64,000 nt of DNA from Paramecium tetraurelia (GCF_000165425.1 NW_001799021.1:14419-78418); one strand, 5' to 3'; positions 47,503-60,995 are shown, counted from the stretch's first letter. The notes: generated by a model not told the origin, from the sequence alone. Program-made: numbers and translations.

Positions 47503-47814
47503 ATGAGTAATAATATCGAGAGAAGCTTTTCTGTGAAGAATCGGAATTTTCATCCAGAAGAAACTACTCAAAGCACTGGCAAAGTCAAAGTCACTAGACA
47601 CTTTACTAATCAAGTTTATTAAGCACAAAACTCGGATCAAAAACCTACTAAAGATGTTGAGAAGGTGAATGAACTAATCAAATTGAGTGAATAGATCAAG
47701 AAGGAATTGTTGAAGGTCAAGTTTTGTACACTCTGCAAGAGAAAGTTTCAAAGTATCAAATACTTAATTGAGCATGAAGAGAATTCAGATGTACACAAAA
47801 AGATTAAATAATGA
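47503..47814 (+). CDS. small C2H2 zinc-finger protein
   Basis: A single exon, 103 aa. A single C2H2-type finger sits near the C-terminus: FCTLCKRKFQSIKYLIEHE with a second His in SDVHKK, spacing C-x2-C-x12-H-x6-H, as in matrin/U1C-like fingers of RNA-binding proteins. The N-terminus is polar. It is followed 21 bp later by another plus-strand gene. Confidence 0.65.
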
Positions 47815-47835
47815 TATTTATTAAAATTTAACGTA

Positions 47836-48627
47836 ATGCTTGATGAATTAGAATTATTGGTTGAAAAAGAATTAGCTAAGTTAAATTCCCTTAACGGAAA
47901 AGACAAGGTCCCCTAGGTTGTTCAACAACCATTGATGTAGAACAAGGATAAAGTCAATCTCATCATCTCCATTGACAATAAACCAAAAGATATTAAACAT
48001 CCATCAACTGAGCAATGTTCATTCAGACCCATGTTATCGAGGAAGTCCCTGAGGATTGCTGAAAAATTGGGGGATGCCAAGGAAAGACTTACTAAGCCTA
48101 GATCAGTCACGCCTGAAATCAAGGAATAATCTTAGTCGCAAACAAGGAAACGAACTGTCTCTGGAGTTGCACCAAGATGGGAATAGTTATACACTTTAGA
48201 TCAATTTTATAAGACAAAGAAGGAAGCATTGAAATTGTAAATAGAAATGGATAGATCAAAAGATAATGAGACAACCTTCTAGCCAGATCTTTCAAAGAGT
48301 TAAACTAAGTATTGTGATTTTACCATGCCTTTTGAATAGAGAAATCGATATTGGGAAACTAAGAAATAAGAAAAACTTATTTAATATTAGAAGGATGTAC
48401 AAAATGAAAGTCAAACGGTATGCACCTTTAAACCTCAAGTAAATAAAAAAATAGCACAAAAAAGTGTCAAAGTATCAGAATTCAATAAAAAAGGACTCAT
48501 CACCTACTTCGAAAGAGTCTAACAAGCCAATAAGAAGAAAGAAGAACCCAAAAAATCCTCAAAATGGAAACCTGGAGTTACAATACCACAAGAATTCAAA
48601 TTAAGTCATACCAATAGATAAATATGA
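47836..48627 (+). CDS. hypothetical basic protein, cilia/cortex-type composition
   Basis: A single exon, 263 aa. Lys- and Gln-rich, with two F-x-P segments (TTFQPDLSK, CTFKPQV) and RWEQLYTLDQFYKTKKEALK, features frequent in microtubule-associated proteins of cilia. No membrane helix. No domain was recognised; function is inferred only from composition. Confidence 0.6.
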
Positions 48628-48865
48628 TTTTCAATCAAATTACTTAATCCCATTAAGCTAATTATTAATATATACTTATACATACTCCATCCTTCTCCAT
48701 ACATTAATAAATATTGAAATATAATAATAAAAATTGGCTGTTAGTTTCATGCAATAATTTCAAATATTCAAAACAAAACAAATAGGTATTCAATATCAAT
48801 ACTTACAATTAGCAAGTCCTAGTTAATAATAATAATAATACTAAGTACGCTCTCCCTTTCAGAAT

Positions 48866-50040
48866 ATGGAAAACAAAGGTTTTATTTAAAAGTCTTCAAA
48901 TGACCAAGAAATGATCAGTAAACCTGTATAGTCCACAAAACAATTAACATAAACACCAAGTGCCTCTGAATACAAAATTTAATTCAAAGTAGGCGGAGCA
49001 AAACAATAATACGATGAACCTAATACTATGATTTCTTAAGCTATACCCTTTGTTCCTATGAGTCCGTAATAACATCGTGAAAATGCCTCAATCTTCTAAT
49101 CTCCTTAAAATAAAATCTAGTATCAATAGCAATAATTGCAATTTTAATCTCCCAATCGAGATTAATACCAAACAAACTTATTTTACTCATCAAATCAACC
49201 ATTCATTTAATAATCTATTTCTCAACCTTATTAAAATAATTAGAACTCACAAAAAGTAGTAAATTACACCAATACCATTGCTCTTCAAGAAGAGTTGAAA
49301 GCTTTATAACTGCAAAACACTTCTATGACTTAAGAAATTCAAAAATTAGAATCACAAGCATTTAGAGGCCAATCAGCTCAATTCATTAAGGAATTGGAGG
49401 ATAAGATAAAAATGTTATCATAAATGAATAAAAAGTTATCAATCGATAATCGTGAATTAATAAATGTGCCTGATGCGTAAGTCTTGAGAGATCTAATTTT
49501 AAAGTATTAAAATGACAGAAAAATAGCTTATAATTAGCTATCTGAAATGAAGACTGAAATTTAAAACTATAGAATGAAGTAAGAGGATTTAAAGGAAAAG
49601 CTTTAAAATGAAGAGTCGACTTAGCTAAATAACTTAATTTAAGAATTTGAGAATAAGGTATAAACTCTGATTTTAGAAAACGATAGAATTAATGTACAAT
49701 TAAGAAATGGAGAAAACATTATGAGTTAGGTATTAAAGTAAAAAAATGAGAATGAATAATTAAAGCAAAAGCTAAATAAGTTTAAAAAAGATGAAGAAAA
49801 CGCTCACAAATAATATTCAAAAGCAGAAGCCAAAGCTAATTTATTTGAGACTTGCTTAGACAAATTAGATTTGTTACAAGATGAGAATAGGCGTCTTCAA
49901 TAAATGATTAAGGATTCAGAAATGACTTAAGTGGATTTAGATAGTTTATTGGAGAAGGTATAATTATTAAATATCTTTAGATTTAAGTAATTCGGTATGA
50001 TAATGAAAGAATGATGAGATCATTACGTTGTAAATAATGA
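48866..50040 (+). CDS. coiled-coil protein with Q-rich N-terminus
   Basis: One 23-nt intron near the 3' end gives 383 aa. Residues 1-130 are Gln/Ser/Asn/Pro-rich and probably disordered (QQQQLQFQSPNRDQYQ). From about 135 to 365 there is a nearly unbroken coiled coil (ELEDKIKMLSQMNKKLSIDN, DLKEKLQNEESTQLNNLIQE, FETCLDKLDLLQDENRRLQQ). Likely a structural or basal-body component. Confidence 0.65.
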
Positions 50041-50630
50041 GTTTAATATATATATATTTATATGAATAATTCAAGGGAGTGATACTAATTTTGATTAGAG
50101 ATATTAAATTATCCTGACTCTAACCTAAGGTAAGGGAGTATTTAAGAAGAAATAATACATTATTATACATTCTCTGTTTATACAATAAAACATTATAAAA
50201 ATACGTTTGGTTGATCCCAGAAATAAAGTAGTGAACTAAACCAAATATATACATGAAAACATATTGGATTTACAGCAATTTGAGAGATTATGAGTAAAGT
50301 AGAGTGATGTGTTAATTGTTTTGAAGAGACTTACAATATAATTAAAATGAAGAAGGAATTGAAAGTGCAAATTATTTGTAATTTCTATAGGCTATTTAAA
50401 ACTCAGTGTACTTTTTGAAAATAAATCAAATAGTTTAGAAATCAATTAATAATAAATTAAGAGAAGATTTTTTAATCATTATTTATATTCAAAATTAAAG
50501 GAGAAGTTAAAGAAATTAACATTATCATATTGATTAAATAATAATTCAAAGAGTGATTCTTGATGATTTCAATTAATGTTGAATTAGAATTGAGTTGATA
50601 ATGTCTATATAATTATTATTTATTTTTATA
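50041..50630. other. AT-rich intergenic, no gene seen
   Basis: 590 bp between plus-strand genes. Short Lys-rich frames are present without domain character; may hold remnants of a decayed coding sequence. Confidence 0.4.
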
Positions 50631-53600
50631 ATGGATGATGCTTATTCCCATCAAGCCTCAACTCCTTCGGACAGACATCACAAATCTAAATTGGAAACCA
50701 TGAGAAACGAGAACATGAACTTTGTTGAGTAATTCTAATTAGATAGTCTATAGCTCAAACGACGTGATAGTGGAATACTACAAAAATTAGTACCTAATGT
50801 TATTATGGCTTTAGATAAGCAAGTGGATTGGATAGATATTTTCTGGAAATCGAATAATGGCTGGAAGAAGATAAGACTCTTCATACTAACACACCCTTAG
50901 TTCTCGAAGCAGATGATGGGATTGGGAAGAAAACTCTTTTAGTGAAATGGATGGAATATCATGCCAGGAATAAGAAAGGGGTAAGAATATAGTGAATAAT
51001 AGCGATATCCTGATTTTATCATTCCTCATTTTGCCACATAATCGGGCAAAAATAGCAATTATTATTATGCCATCTATAGAATCCTTATTAAATTGAGAGA
51101 AGCACTCAACATCAAATAGAAGGTGGAGCTGCTAGAAGAGAAGCTAAGAAGATATTTCCAATATTGGCTAGAAATTTGTAGTAGATAATTAGATTAACAA
51201 ATTATTAACGGAGCCCAAATCATTTATGACAAGGTATGCGATATCCTCATTCTGTAGGTTATTTTAGTTTTTGAAGGGATAGATAATTTCAGAGAGTTAC
51301 TGGATATGCACCGAGAAGCCAATGTAAATTTTTGGTTGCCAAAGTATTTCCCAACCAACATCAAAGTCATTGTAACTGCTGAACGGTAGTCAGCCTCGAT
51401 GAGATTGTTGAAACCTGATTGTCAAGTGATACCCATAGTGTCTGATAAAACAGTCATGAAATAGACAGTCAATCATCATTTGGGGAAACATCTACTCATT
51501 TAAGTATTCATATCTACTAAGCAACAAGAATCCTTAAAATCTGTTGGATATATTCATTCAGTTAAGTTATAAAGTGAGAAATCAACCAGTTTTTGTGAGA
51601 TCCTACTTTTCTGTCTTCATTCCATATCCTTCAGAGGGAGTAGTCGAAGAAAATGAAATTGATTAAAGAATTGTTGAATAAATACTGTAACCATTAAAGT
51701 TGGAATATTTCATATCTATGAAGGTAATTGAGGATCTGTTTGCATTTCAATTGGATTACTTTTCGAAAGCCAATATAATGGAGGTTGCTAAATTTAGAAA
51801 AGTCTTATTAGTATTGTCTCTTACTTAAAAAGGATTGACTTATCAAGAAATTGAAAGTGTTTGTAACATTACGATCAAAGAATGGAAGTTATTTCTAGTC
51901 TTCTTTAAAGTGTACATAATGAAACACAAAGAATTATGGATAATTCATAATGAAATCTTTAAAAAGTAATCATCAATACTTACTACGTTGACATCAAGGA
52001 TATCTTAGAATTGCATGATACTATAGCTACAACTATTGACAAGATTACTCCTAATTCTATAAGGAAATTGGAAGAGCAAACATTCCAATTATATAGTGCT
52101 AAGAACTATTTCTCTTTGAAAGAAGTAATAAGTATCATCGAAAACTTTCTACTTCTCTTTAATCCTTCTAACAAATATGATCTATGTAGATATTGGTAAT
52201 CCCTTGAAGAGAATGGATTTGATCCTGTTTTGGAGTACAATAAGGCAGTTGAAGGTTTCTAAATTCATTATCATCCTTCATCTGAAGACATGTTCAGAAT
52301 AATCTTACAAATCTCAAGGTTTCTCAAGGAATTTGGTGATTTTGAAACCAGGAACACACCTATATTTAGACACCCACCTATAATTGGAGTATTGAGTGAC
52401 TTATATGATATCGGATTGCTCTAAGAGATACTGAAACTTGACCTTTATTATGACAAAGCACCTGAATTAAAGGAGTTTGATCCAGCTAAACATTTGAAGC
52501 GTGTTGCTAAACCAAAAACAGCTCCTGTGCTTTCCAAGATGGAGTCACTCAATGTAGAGATACAACAAAATAGATAATTGATCAGAACACATTATCTTTC
52601 AATGATATCTAAACCCTTCGAGTAAACTGAAAATGAAGAAGAACCTTCTGAAGATGTGGATTAATTGGCTGAAGAACTTAATCACAAATTGAGAAAGGTC
52701 ATTTAATAAAGGGAAGAGAACCTATCCTAAGAGTAATTGTAATCAAGCGAGCGAGAATCTACTGATTATTATTATAAGAGATGGATTTGGATCCAATTTC
52801 CATGGGCTTGTATGAGTATTGATAAGAATTGCGATTACTCCGTGGTCATCAAACAATGTTTCTCTTCAGCGACAGATTACATGAGCGTTGAGGATGAGAA
52901 TGCTTTCACAGAGTCAGCACTTAAAATAGCACTCGAAGCAAAGAGAAAGCGAAAGGAGATGTATGAGTAAAAGCAAGAACAAGAAACTCAATTATAACTT
53001 ATTCCTTAAGTGCCTGTGCTAGTATAGAAGGGATAGGAGGAGGTCTTGAAAAAGCAAAAAAGAGAACAAATAGAGTTTAGTACGATATCAAGCCAAAGAT
53101 ATGCTAGATCCTCAGCAGTAATCTTACCTCCTGTATCTAATAGGAGTGCTGTGTTGACGTAGGAAGATGCACCATAAGATAATCATAAAAGTCATTTGAT
53201 GTTTATAACCTCAGATTTTACAGATTCAAATTATCTTAATGAAGAATCAAAAACATTTAAATTAAAGTAGGCGGTAGTACCAAATGATGGATAAGAGACT
53301 TAGCATTTACTTGAGAAATTGAAGAAATAAAAAAGTAAATTTAAACAGTTTGCTTCCAATTCTGTTTCTCATGGGAATTATAAGATTACTGAGATTTTTC
53401 CAATCGTCAAGGGAAACATACTATAACATTCGACATCCCAGTTCAACTCTACTACAGTATCAAGCAAGGTAGATGAGGTAAAAATTGGATTAGGTTATTT
53501 ATGAGAATTTGTAGCTGGCTCAGACGTACAAAATCTTAAAGATAATGGACTTCAATAAGGGATATTTGAAAAGGGAACTTAATAATCTAGAAGGCTTGAA

Positions 53601-54718
53601 GTAAGTATAGAGGGATCTGAAGCAATAAATAGAGATAGCTGAGAAGGAGTTGAAGAAATCTTGTAAGACAAAAATAAGGGTGAAAAAGATCTTGAAAATA
53701 TGTAGAGACAACAAATAGTAAAATGAGGAGTATATTAGATATTTAAATTATCTGACTAGAAACTTCACTAAGTTAATTAATTTTGAATAATTGGAAATTA
53801 AAAAGAGTCAAGAAAATATATAATAAGCAAAGCGACAATTTGATGAATTTTTAAAAGTCTATCGTTAAAAGCGATAACATCAGACAACATTATTGCTTCA
53901 AATCAGAAATAGTTTAAGAGAAAAACAACATTTAGATAAAATATTTTAATTAAGTGATTTACAAATAACCGAATAAGCTCATGGTTCAATCTAAAAATTG
54001 AGGAAAAGATTAAATAAAAAGGATGATGACACCAAGAACAAGAAAAACAAAGAATCTTAAGAAAAGGAACTCAAATTACAAAGAGAAAAGTTAATGATCC
54101 TAGAACAACAATATCGAAAGATAAAAGGAGTTTTTGATATTAAGAATAGTGATTATCATTTGAATAAGGAATTCGTAGATTTTATGGCATCGAAAGAAAG
54201 AAAAAGCGAATATGAAATTAAATTGTCAGAGTGTCAATAGAAATTAAGTGAAGTCTTGGATCTAAATACAAAATTGAATGAATAAGCTAAAACATATGAG
54301 AATGCTTATTCATCTCATAATTTCAATTAAAAGGAAGTCAAAAAAGACGGTACAAGTTATATCTTATAGCATTAGAGCAATCTTAAGAGAAAAAGCAAAT
54401 TAACAATATTTAAATGTAAGAATTATAACTCAAGAAACTGATGGTTTTGGAAGCTCGATTAACCAGTTCATTAGAATTGATCGGAAAGAAGTGTGGAGTT
54501 AAAGATGAAGATTAGGTAATGCAAATTTAGATTATTATCAGATTTCTATTATATTAGATTAGAGGAAACAACACATTATAAAAAATGAGGGATAGACAAA
54601 TTATTAGAAGATTTTAGAGCAGTAGTATTAAATAGAGCCGCTTTTAAAATAGCAAGCACCATTCTATTTTCCAAACAGATACACAAATAATAATAGCAGT
54701 AGTAACAGTGAAATTTGA
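50631..54718 (+). CDS. STAND-class P-loop NTPase with long coiled-coil C-terminus (apparent frameshift)
   Basis: About eight introns (25, 25, 22, 24, 25, 16 or 28, 26 and 26 nt) and one apparent one-base deletion in A5 at 51961-51965 give about 1,300 aa. Residues 45-330 form a NACHT/NPHP3-like NTPase: DRYFLEIEQWLEEDK, TPLVLEADDGIGKKTLLVKW (Walker A, with Lys where Ser/Thr is usual), VILVFEGIDNF (Walker B), NPQNLLDIFIQLSYKVRNQP. A helical middle (SLEENGFDPVLEYNKAVEGF, RFLKEFGDFETRN) follows. The last 430 residues are coiled coil. Such NTPases nucleate signalling or ciliary scaffolds. Without the extra base the frame runs into TGA shortly after IFKK. Confidence 0.7.
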
Positions 54719-55077
54719 CATAATTTAATTATATAAATATATAGAAAATAAAGTATAAAAATAGTAATTATTTAATATTTATCGATCTTATATTGTGATA
54801 ATCTATTATTCCTTTCTTATTAATTGATTTATTGTAGGAGATCAAGTATGAGTATACGTGCAGAATAAAATTATTTATGATTTTCATTTTAAATAATTGT
54901 ATCTTGAGTAACTATTTAATTATCATCGAAGTTATATTGAAAGTAAAGTGAATTATAAGCTCATGGTGTATTTCAATGAAAAGTTTAGAGTTTAAAATTA
55001 AATTTATAAATAAGAGCTTTTTGGCAATTTAATTGTGAATTAAATAAAAGCATAATTTGAGTTCAAACTGACATTTA
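54719..55077. other. convergent spacer, no gene seen
   Basis: About 360 bp, AT-rich, between convergent stops. Confidence 0.4.
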
Positions 55078-55653
55078 TCAATAGGAGATATTCAAGGGAG
55101 AGTTGAAATTGAAAAATGATTGGAAACACTCCACTTATAGGAGATAAGAAGTTTGGTCAGTGATCAGTTAAGGACGTTGTCGTAATAAAAGATATTTAAG
55201 AAAGTTTATTTAAATAATTTTACTCATATGATAAGATATCATCAAAGCATGTCTAAGAATTTTTAGTTTAAGTTTTTGCTGGAATTTCTCTCTTACTTAG
55301 ACCTTAGTGGACTCTGAAGTAGAGTGCCAGATCTCATATCGATAATAATTGTATCGGATATTTAAGTCGATTTCTTAAATAGTGAATAAATCAATTACCA
55401 ATTCCTTGGTTTCCTTCAAATCACCAGAAGTTGTGAATTTAATGGGTATTTTGGAATCAATTTAAGTGATGGAAGGTATTTACTGAGGGATCTCGTCAAG
55501 GAAATCCATTTTGTCGATATCTCCCAAAATTGAGATTTTTAAGGGTTCCATAGTCAGCCCTCTTTGACTAAGGACAATAGAAGGAACTTTAATCTTGTGT
55601 CTCAACTCATTTGCTTTTAGAGTAATAGTAGGTCTATCTTAACAACAGCCCAT
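55078..55653 (-). CDS. small MGCC protein, probably lipid-anchored, unknown
   Basis: A single frame of 191 aa beginning MGCCQDRP. Gly2 followed by two Cys is a classic site for N-myristoylation plus palmitoylation, placing the protein on membranes such as the ciliary or plasma membrane. The body alternates hydrophobic and charged residues (MEPLKISILGDIDKMDFLDE, IPIKFTTSGDLKETKELVID), suggesting a beta-rich domain. The last 60 residues are less convincing and a 3' intron could shorten it. No family recognised. Confidence 0.5.
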
Positions 55654-56086
55654 TATTTACGATAGTGTTGAGAAATTGATTTTAAATTAATAAAATCCAT
55701 AATACGAGAGTTTATATCGTTGATATACCAACATATATGACGACATTATATGAGAGAGATTGCTTCATAGTATTCAGAAGAATTTATTGTTTAAGGTTCT
55801 AATAGTCAACTGTTTTGTAGAATGGTATTGAGTTTAGCCTATATAAATAAAACTTCAGCTGTTGAATGGGGATTGTTAGTACTATCGTAAGGTTTTCTGT
55901 TCTCGAGTGTTAGATTGGATTGTTAGACAAAAAGGAGTCAGACAAAAAGGAATCATTCGATTGGGGAGAGATTAAGAAGTCTTTATGATTTAAATGTAGT
56001 TCATTTGAACATCTTTGCACAACAAACGATTAAATAATTTAATTTAAGATAAATTCAAAGCTCTTACACAATCTTTATTCTTTGTT
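55654..56086. other. spacer with an open frame downstream of VPS8
   Basis: About 430 bp between two minus-strand genes. A minus frame in register with VPS8 stays open for about 159 codons beyond its TGA (to 55607-55609), including a Ser/Asp-rich piece and a hydrophobic segment, but it has no suitable start. A run this long is not rare by chance in AT-rich DNA with one stop codon. Confidence 0.35.
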
Positions 56087-59000
56087 TCACCATTCCGTCC
56101 AATTTAAGGCAGACTAGATAATGCAAATAATCTGTACCTCTCTTATATACAATTTGTTAAAGTCATCTTATTTCAGTTTCTTTATTGCTTTTTCTCTTTG
56201 TTCTATTTTGTCATATTGCACAACAACTTGTTTTGATTCAGGCACCACATTGGCTTGTCTGTGTAAGTATTTATCGAAATCAAACTTCGACTTTTTCAAA
56301 CTAGCCTAGACAATCAGATGGGATACTAGTGCGAATTTAAAAGATGTAAGTACTGTATTTTTCATTGCTGCCCAAACAGATAAAGCATTCCTGGAACACT
56401 TTTTGATTCTTCAATTTCAAACTATTGAAACTCTTTTGACTATTGCCATGGAGTTCGATGTAGCATTCTTAATGGTAACTGTGTCCACATTAAAATGCCA
56501 CTGCTTTTGTACACTTAGTGATTCGATCATTGCATTCTCCGCAGTATCGATCGACACAGACTCCTTGATTCATCTATTGAAAGAGTTTTTTGCTTAATCC
56601 CTTGTAAGTGATATCAGTCTATTGCATGGCAATGTTATAGGAAGGCAATTCAAAAGCGAACTTTTCCTAGATGGATTTGTTGGTCTTGAAAAACACTCTG
56701 AGTGGAATAGAACCATAGAGTTGATTCATTTTCTAGATAATCATACAAAGTTTACATCCAAGAGTCTGTCCAATTCTATGCATTTGGACATGGCTAAGAA
56801 CACTTCGGATACAATATCTCCGTGCAATTTTCTGAGGGCTTCAGGGACTTTAAGATCAGTCAATTGTTCCAGTTTATGCTATTTGAAAAAAGAGTCTAAA
56901 AATTAAAACCAATATCCATCGTCTTCAATTTTCGAGCAGAGATCAATGATGTAATTCAACTTCTCAAAGATCTCTTCTTAATCAGTTTCTGAGACTGTCT
57001 TTGATCTTGCGAACGATTTGTGACAATCCTTCAATCTATTGATAAACAGCAGAGTCAACATATCCAGAGCCTTCTAGATGGCTCCATTCTTCTGAAGCAG
57101 GTAGGCAGCAGCATTGTACACCTTATACTTCTCACAGATGGCCAAGGCGTCGTCTAGAGGGAAGTCTCCATTCTGGACATCTTTCAATACCTCTTTGGGT
57201 GCTCTTTAACACAGGAGATCAAGATACAGTAATCTAATTGAATCGGAGGCCTTTTCATTTTTGATGTATTGTTTGAGGTAATGCAATTGGTTTTATGGTG
57301 TTTTTTCTAATTTTTGAATGATTTGCATTTACAATTTGAGATCGTGGAAGTACTCCTTGAAAATTCGATTCGTATACTATTGACTAATGTTCATCAAGGT
57401 ATCGCAATTCTCGATTATAAACTCTTACAACTACATCAGCAATTAAGCATTAGAGTAAATCAACAGTCTTTCAATGACTTCAAATACATTTCTCTTCATC
57501 ATACTGTTCTGCATCTGAAAGTAATTAGAAATGCAGGTGATATAATCGTTTTGTTTGTATATGAGAAAGGTACGGAATTCAGGAAATGGGATGCTTCCAT
57601 CGAAAACAACGGAGACGTCATTCAATTGACTAGTGTCATACAGGTGAATTAAGTAGGCATTCTTATTGACTTCGTAAGACTCTAAGTAGATGGGATCAGT
57701 ATCTTGACTGTTGAAGTTATATTGTTTCAAGGTTTCGAAATAGGATGGAGACAGGAGATCTTGGACTAGTTTCTCTTTGAATTGTTTTTTGAATTACAAT
57801 GGGAATTGCATTAGTAATTCAGAGTAGAATAGCAAGAAATGATTAAGTTATTCAGCAAGGGATATTTAATGATATTGTTCAGTCTTGTCATTATAAACTA
57901 TCTGATAGTGTTCCTGAGCTTTAAGGTCCTCCCTGGTGTTCTCTATGGAACTAAGCATCGATTTCAGGATGTCAGGGACGTGATCGATGATCTCAAACTT
58001 AATCCCAGGGAGAGTGGCTGATTTGATATTGGTATAGATGTGATGCTGCATGAATTACATAAGCAATTGAAGTGATAGTCGAATGTCAATGAGTATGAAT
58101 TGTTTTAAATTCTCTGTATTAAAGATGAATGAAACCAATCCCCTTAACATATCGAAATAGATATTGTGTGGCACCCTCTCTCCCAGGATATTAATACCCT
58201 TCACACACATACGAAAGTAGGCCAAAATACTGTATCCTAGTTTAATTCTGAACTTCCGCAACTTCTCCTTCTCAATGTGGCATGACTCCTTCTATTCCAA
58301 TTACCATTTATTTTCCCAAAGATCCATCAGTTTCATTAATCCAGTGATGAAGTCTCCCTACTTTGTGCACAGATAAATCATGGCCTTGTACAAGTGATAA
58401 TCCATGCAGACCTTGATTAGAAGAGTAGGTTCTTGTTGATGTAAATCTAATTGCAGTATGAGTTATTGTATCATCTCCTTGTCATTTTAATAAAAATTGA
58501 CGTAGTCCACAAAGAACGATTCAGGAATCACAGCAATTTATTTGTTCTTAATGAAGGGATCCAAACAAGTGAAATACAACTTCATCTATTATATGTCCTT
58601 GAAGAAGTCCTTCAGCACAACCAAAGCATAAGTCATGCTATCAACTCTGAGCAAGAACTCTATTGTCTTTTTTATTTTATTCTCCTTCTCTTATTAAGAT
58701 AATGGGATATCCAATGGTTTCAGTGCAAACATTATATGAGTAAAAGCAATCTTCTGGAACATCTAACTCATTTATTCTTAACGTGCTTATAGAGAGGAAG
58801 CTATCTCACTCAGTATTTTAATTTATCCTTGGTAGATCAGCATTCCTTAATGCATGGCTTTCTCCCATTGATTCTTCTCAATCAAATCCTCTAGATATTC
58901 ATTCCAAGTTTGGAGTCTCTCTATTAAAATGTTATTCTTCCTCAATGATACAATTCCATTCTCGTATATTTATACCTGACAAGGTATACTTGGACCTTCA

Positions 59001-60461
59001 TATGAAACACAAATCTCAGCAACCTATGGTTCGACATCTTCCTTTGACAGCATTCTTGTTTTCGATTCCAATATGACAATCCCATCATCTTGCTTAGCAA
59101 ATTAAAACTATGTAGTATGAATTAAAGCAACCCAATTAGAATCCGAAAATGTATAAATGATATTATTTGTTAAAAAGGAACTCTTAATTATATTCCCTTT
59201 CTCTTTCTCTAACTTATAAACAGCACTGATTAAATATTTAAATTATATTACCCTTCTACAATTTCTAGTTCATCCTCTATATTCATACATTTGACTAAAT
59301 GAAATATGTCACCCCATCTTATACACAACAACTTGGCATTCTGATATGACTTTTCGAAGTACCCCTCTCCCCACGACAATTCACCACTTTCATTACTATC
59401 ATTTTAAGGGACATCAATTGAGAAAGTATGTCTTTTCAGAGTATACACTATCTCACATTTCAAAGACCCTAAATTTTGATGCGTATGGCAATTACCTTTA
59501 TAGAATTTAAGAATTTCAACGCGATTAGAATATAATACAGCAGCAATCACTACTTATTAAATATTTTGATTGAGTTACTGGGTCATAGCTTCAGGCATCA
59601 ACTTAATATCCAGAGCAAACTTCGTCTATTAGCCCTCTGTGTCACTGGAGTGCTTGGCTGATGGATCTGTATAATCAGTGACTTCCTCTTCTTTTTTGAA
59701 TATGCTATCCCACCAGGAGGACTGCTTTTATTTTGGCTATTGGGGGTTGCGTTTGATGTGATAGATTTTGCCATTCTTATAGATCTTGTCTTTGGAATGA
59801 GTGACGATGTATTTGTCCATGACAGTCATCACAGTGAAGGAATGTTTGTAGATGACTCCGTGTTCATCCAGAGATAGTGCTTCGATAGTGGAGGATGGTA
59901 TGAATAGGACTTGCATCACTCTGCCTGAATGCAATCTGGATTCATGATGCAAGCGTTCCCATTTCCGACCTACCTCGTATAATTGAATGTCTCCTCTCTC
60001 AAAACCAACCAACATATATTTCTCCCAACATTAGATTGCCAATACAGAGCCATATCTTGTTTGTCGTTCACCTGCATTGAGTATGGCTTGGATGGACTCC
60101 ACTCTTCCATTCACCACTTCAATGCAGATGATCACAGAATGTTGAGTGCCAATCATCAGATACCTCTTTTGACGATGCATATAGAAGCAAAGTTGAGTTG
60201 GTTGTCCATAACTACCATACAATTCATTTGCTTATTGTGTAAACCCATAAATAGGATTCACTTGGAAACAATCTGGTTATTGTTGCACTTTTTCTTAAAA
60301 GAAGGTGTTTCTGTCTCTGGACTCTAAGGAGAACTTTTTTAACACTAACAATGGTTGATTACCTTAAGAGATTGGTAGATTGGTTCAAGTTGATCGAGAA
60401 TATTGAAGTGTGTAAATTGGTGATATCTACTCCGCAAAACTTCTTAATTTAGATAATACAT
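56087..60461 (-). CDS. VPS8-like CORVET tethering subunit
   Basis: A large multi-intron gene of roughly 1,400 codons. VPS8 is the Rab5-binding subunit of the CORVET complex that tethers early endosomes. The N-terminal beta-propeller carries the family pattern: RYLMIGTQHSVIICIEV, LNAGERQTRYGSVLAIQC, KYMLVGFERGDIQLYEVG, GRVMQVLFIPSSTIEALSLD. The alpha-solenoid follows (WNEYLEDLIEKNQWEKAMHQ, CMDYHLYKAMIYLCTKQGDF). Near the C-terminus a CFICLGSNEKY piece keeps only the first Cys pair of the usual RING. The 5' exon is joined by a 26-nt intron (GTTAG...TTAG). Exact splice sites in the middle were not all worked out. Confidence 0.82.
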
Positions 60462-60995
60462 AAAATTATTATTCTGAAAATCAATAATAAACAAACCAAT
60501 AATCAAGTACAATCATAATAACAAACACAACTAATCATGATAGGGTTCATTCATTCTCTCTTGAAAAACTATATTGAACTGGGTTAGAATTAGAATTAAT
60601 AATTGGATCAATCTGTATTTCAGCGAAATAATCAATTAATCTCCATGTATTCTTCTATTATTCATATGCAATTGGAAATTATTAATTCGTTCTCCTTCCA
60701 TAACAGGACTACAGTATTTATTTGTTTCCTTTATCTAATATAAAATTTAGAAATGATTAGATATTAATAGTTTATTGTAAATTGCACTAAGATTGATTTG
60801 ATATGGTATCCAAATGTCATTTGATTGACAATTACAGAAATAGAATTATAATCTGATTACCTATTGAATTTCTTTAATATCAGAGTTTAATAGAGAGTGT
60901 TTACTCAAACCTTCGAATAGTTGAAATCATTGGACGATATCCCTACTTCTCTTCAATCTAAAGAAACACTCGATATTTTATAATAAATAATTTTA
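60462..60995. other. unresolved stretch with possible small minus-strand gene
   Basis: About 530 bp between VPS8 and the next minus-strand gene. A minus frame ending at TGA 60547-60549 reads CYGRRTNQQFPIAYEQQ and WRLIDYFAEIQIDPIINSN, which looks coding, but no start or intron chain could be settled. Possibly a short gene of under 110 codons. Confidence 0.3.

Noticed and set aside
57300-60330. Many plus-strand frames of 60-115 codons
   Set aside because: They lie antisense to the continuous VPS8 solenoid and propeller and show no domains.
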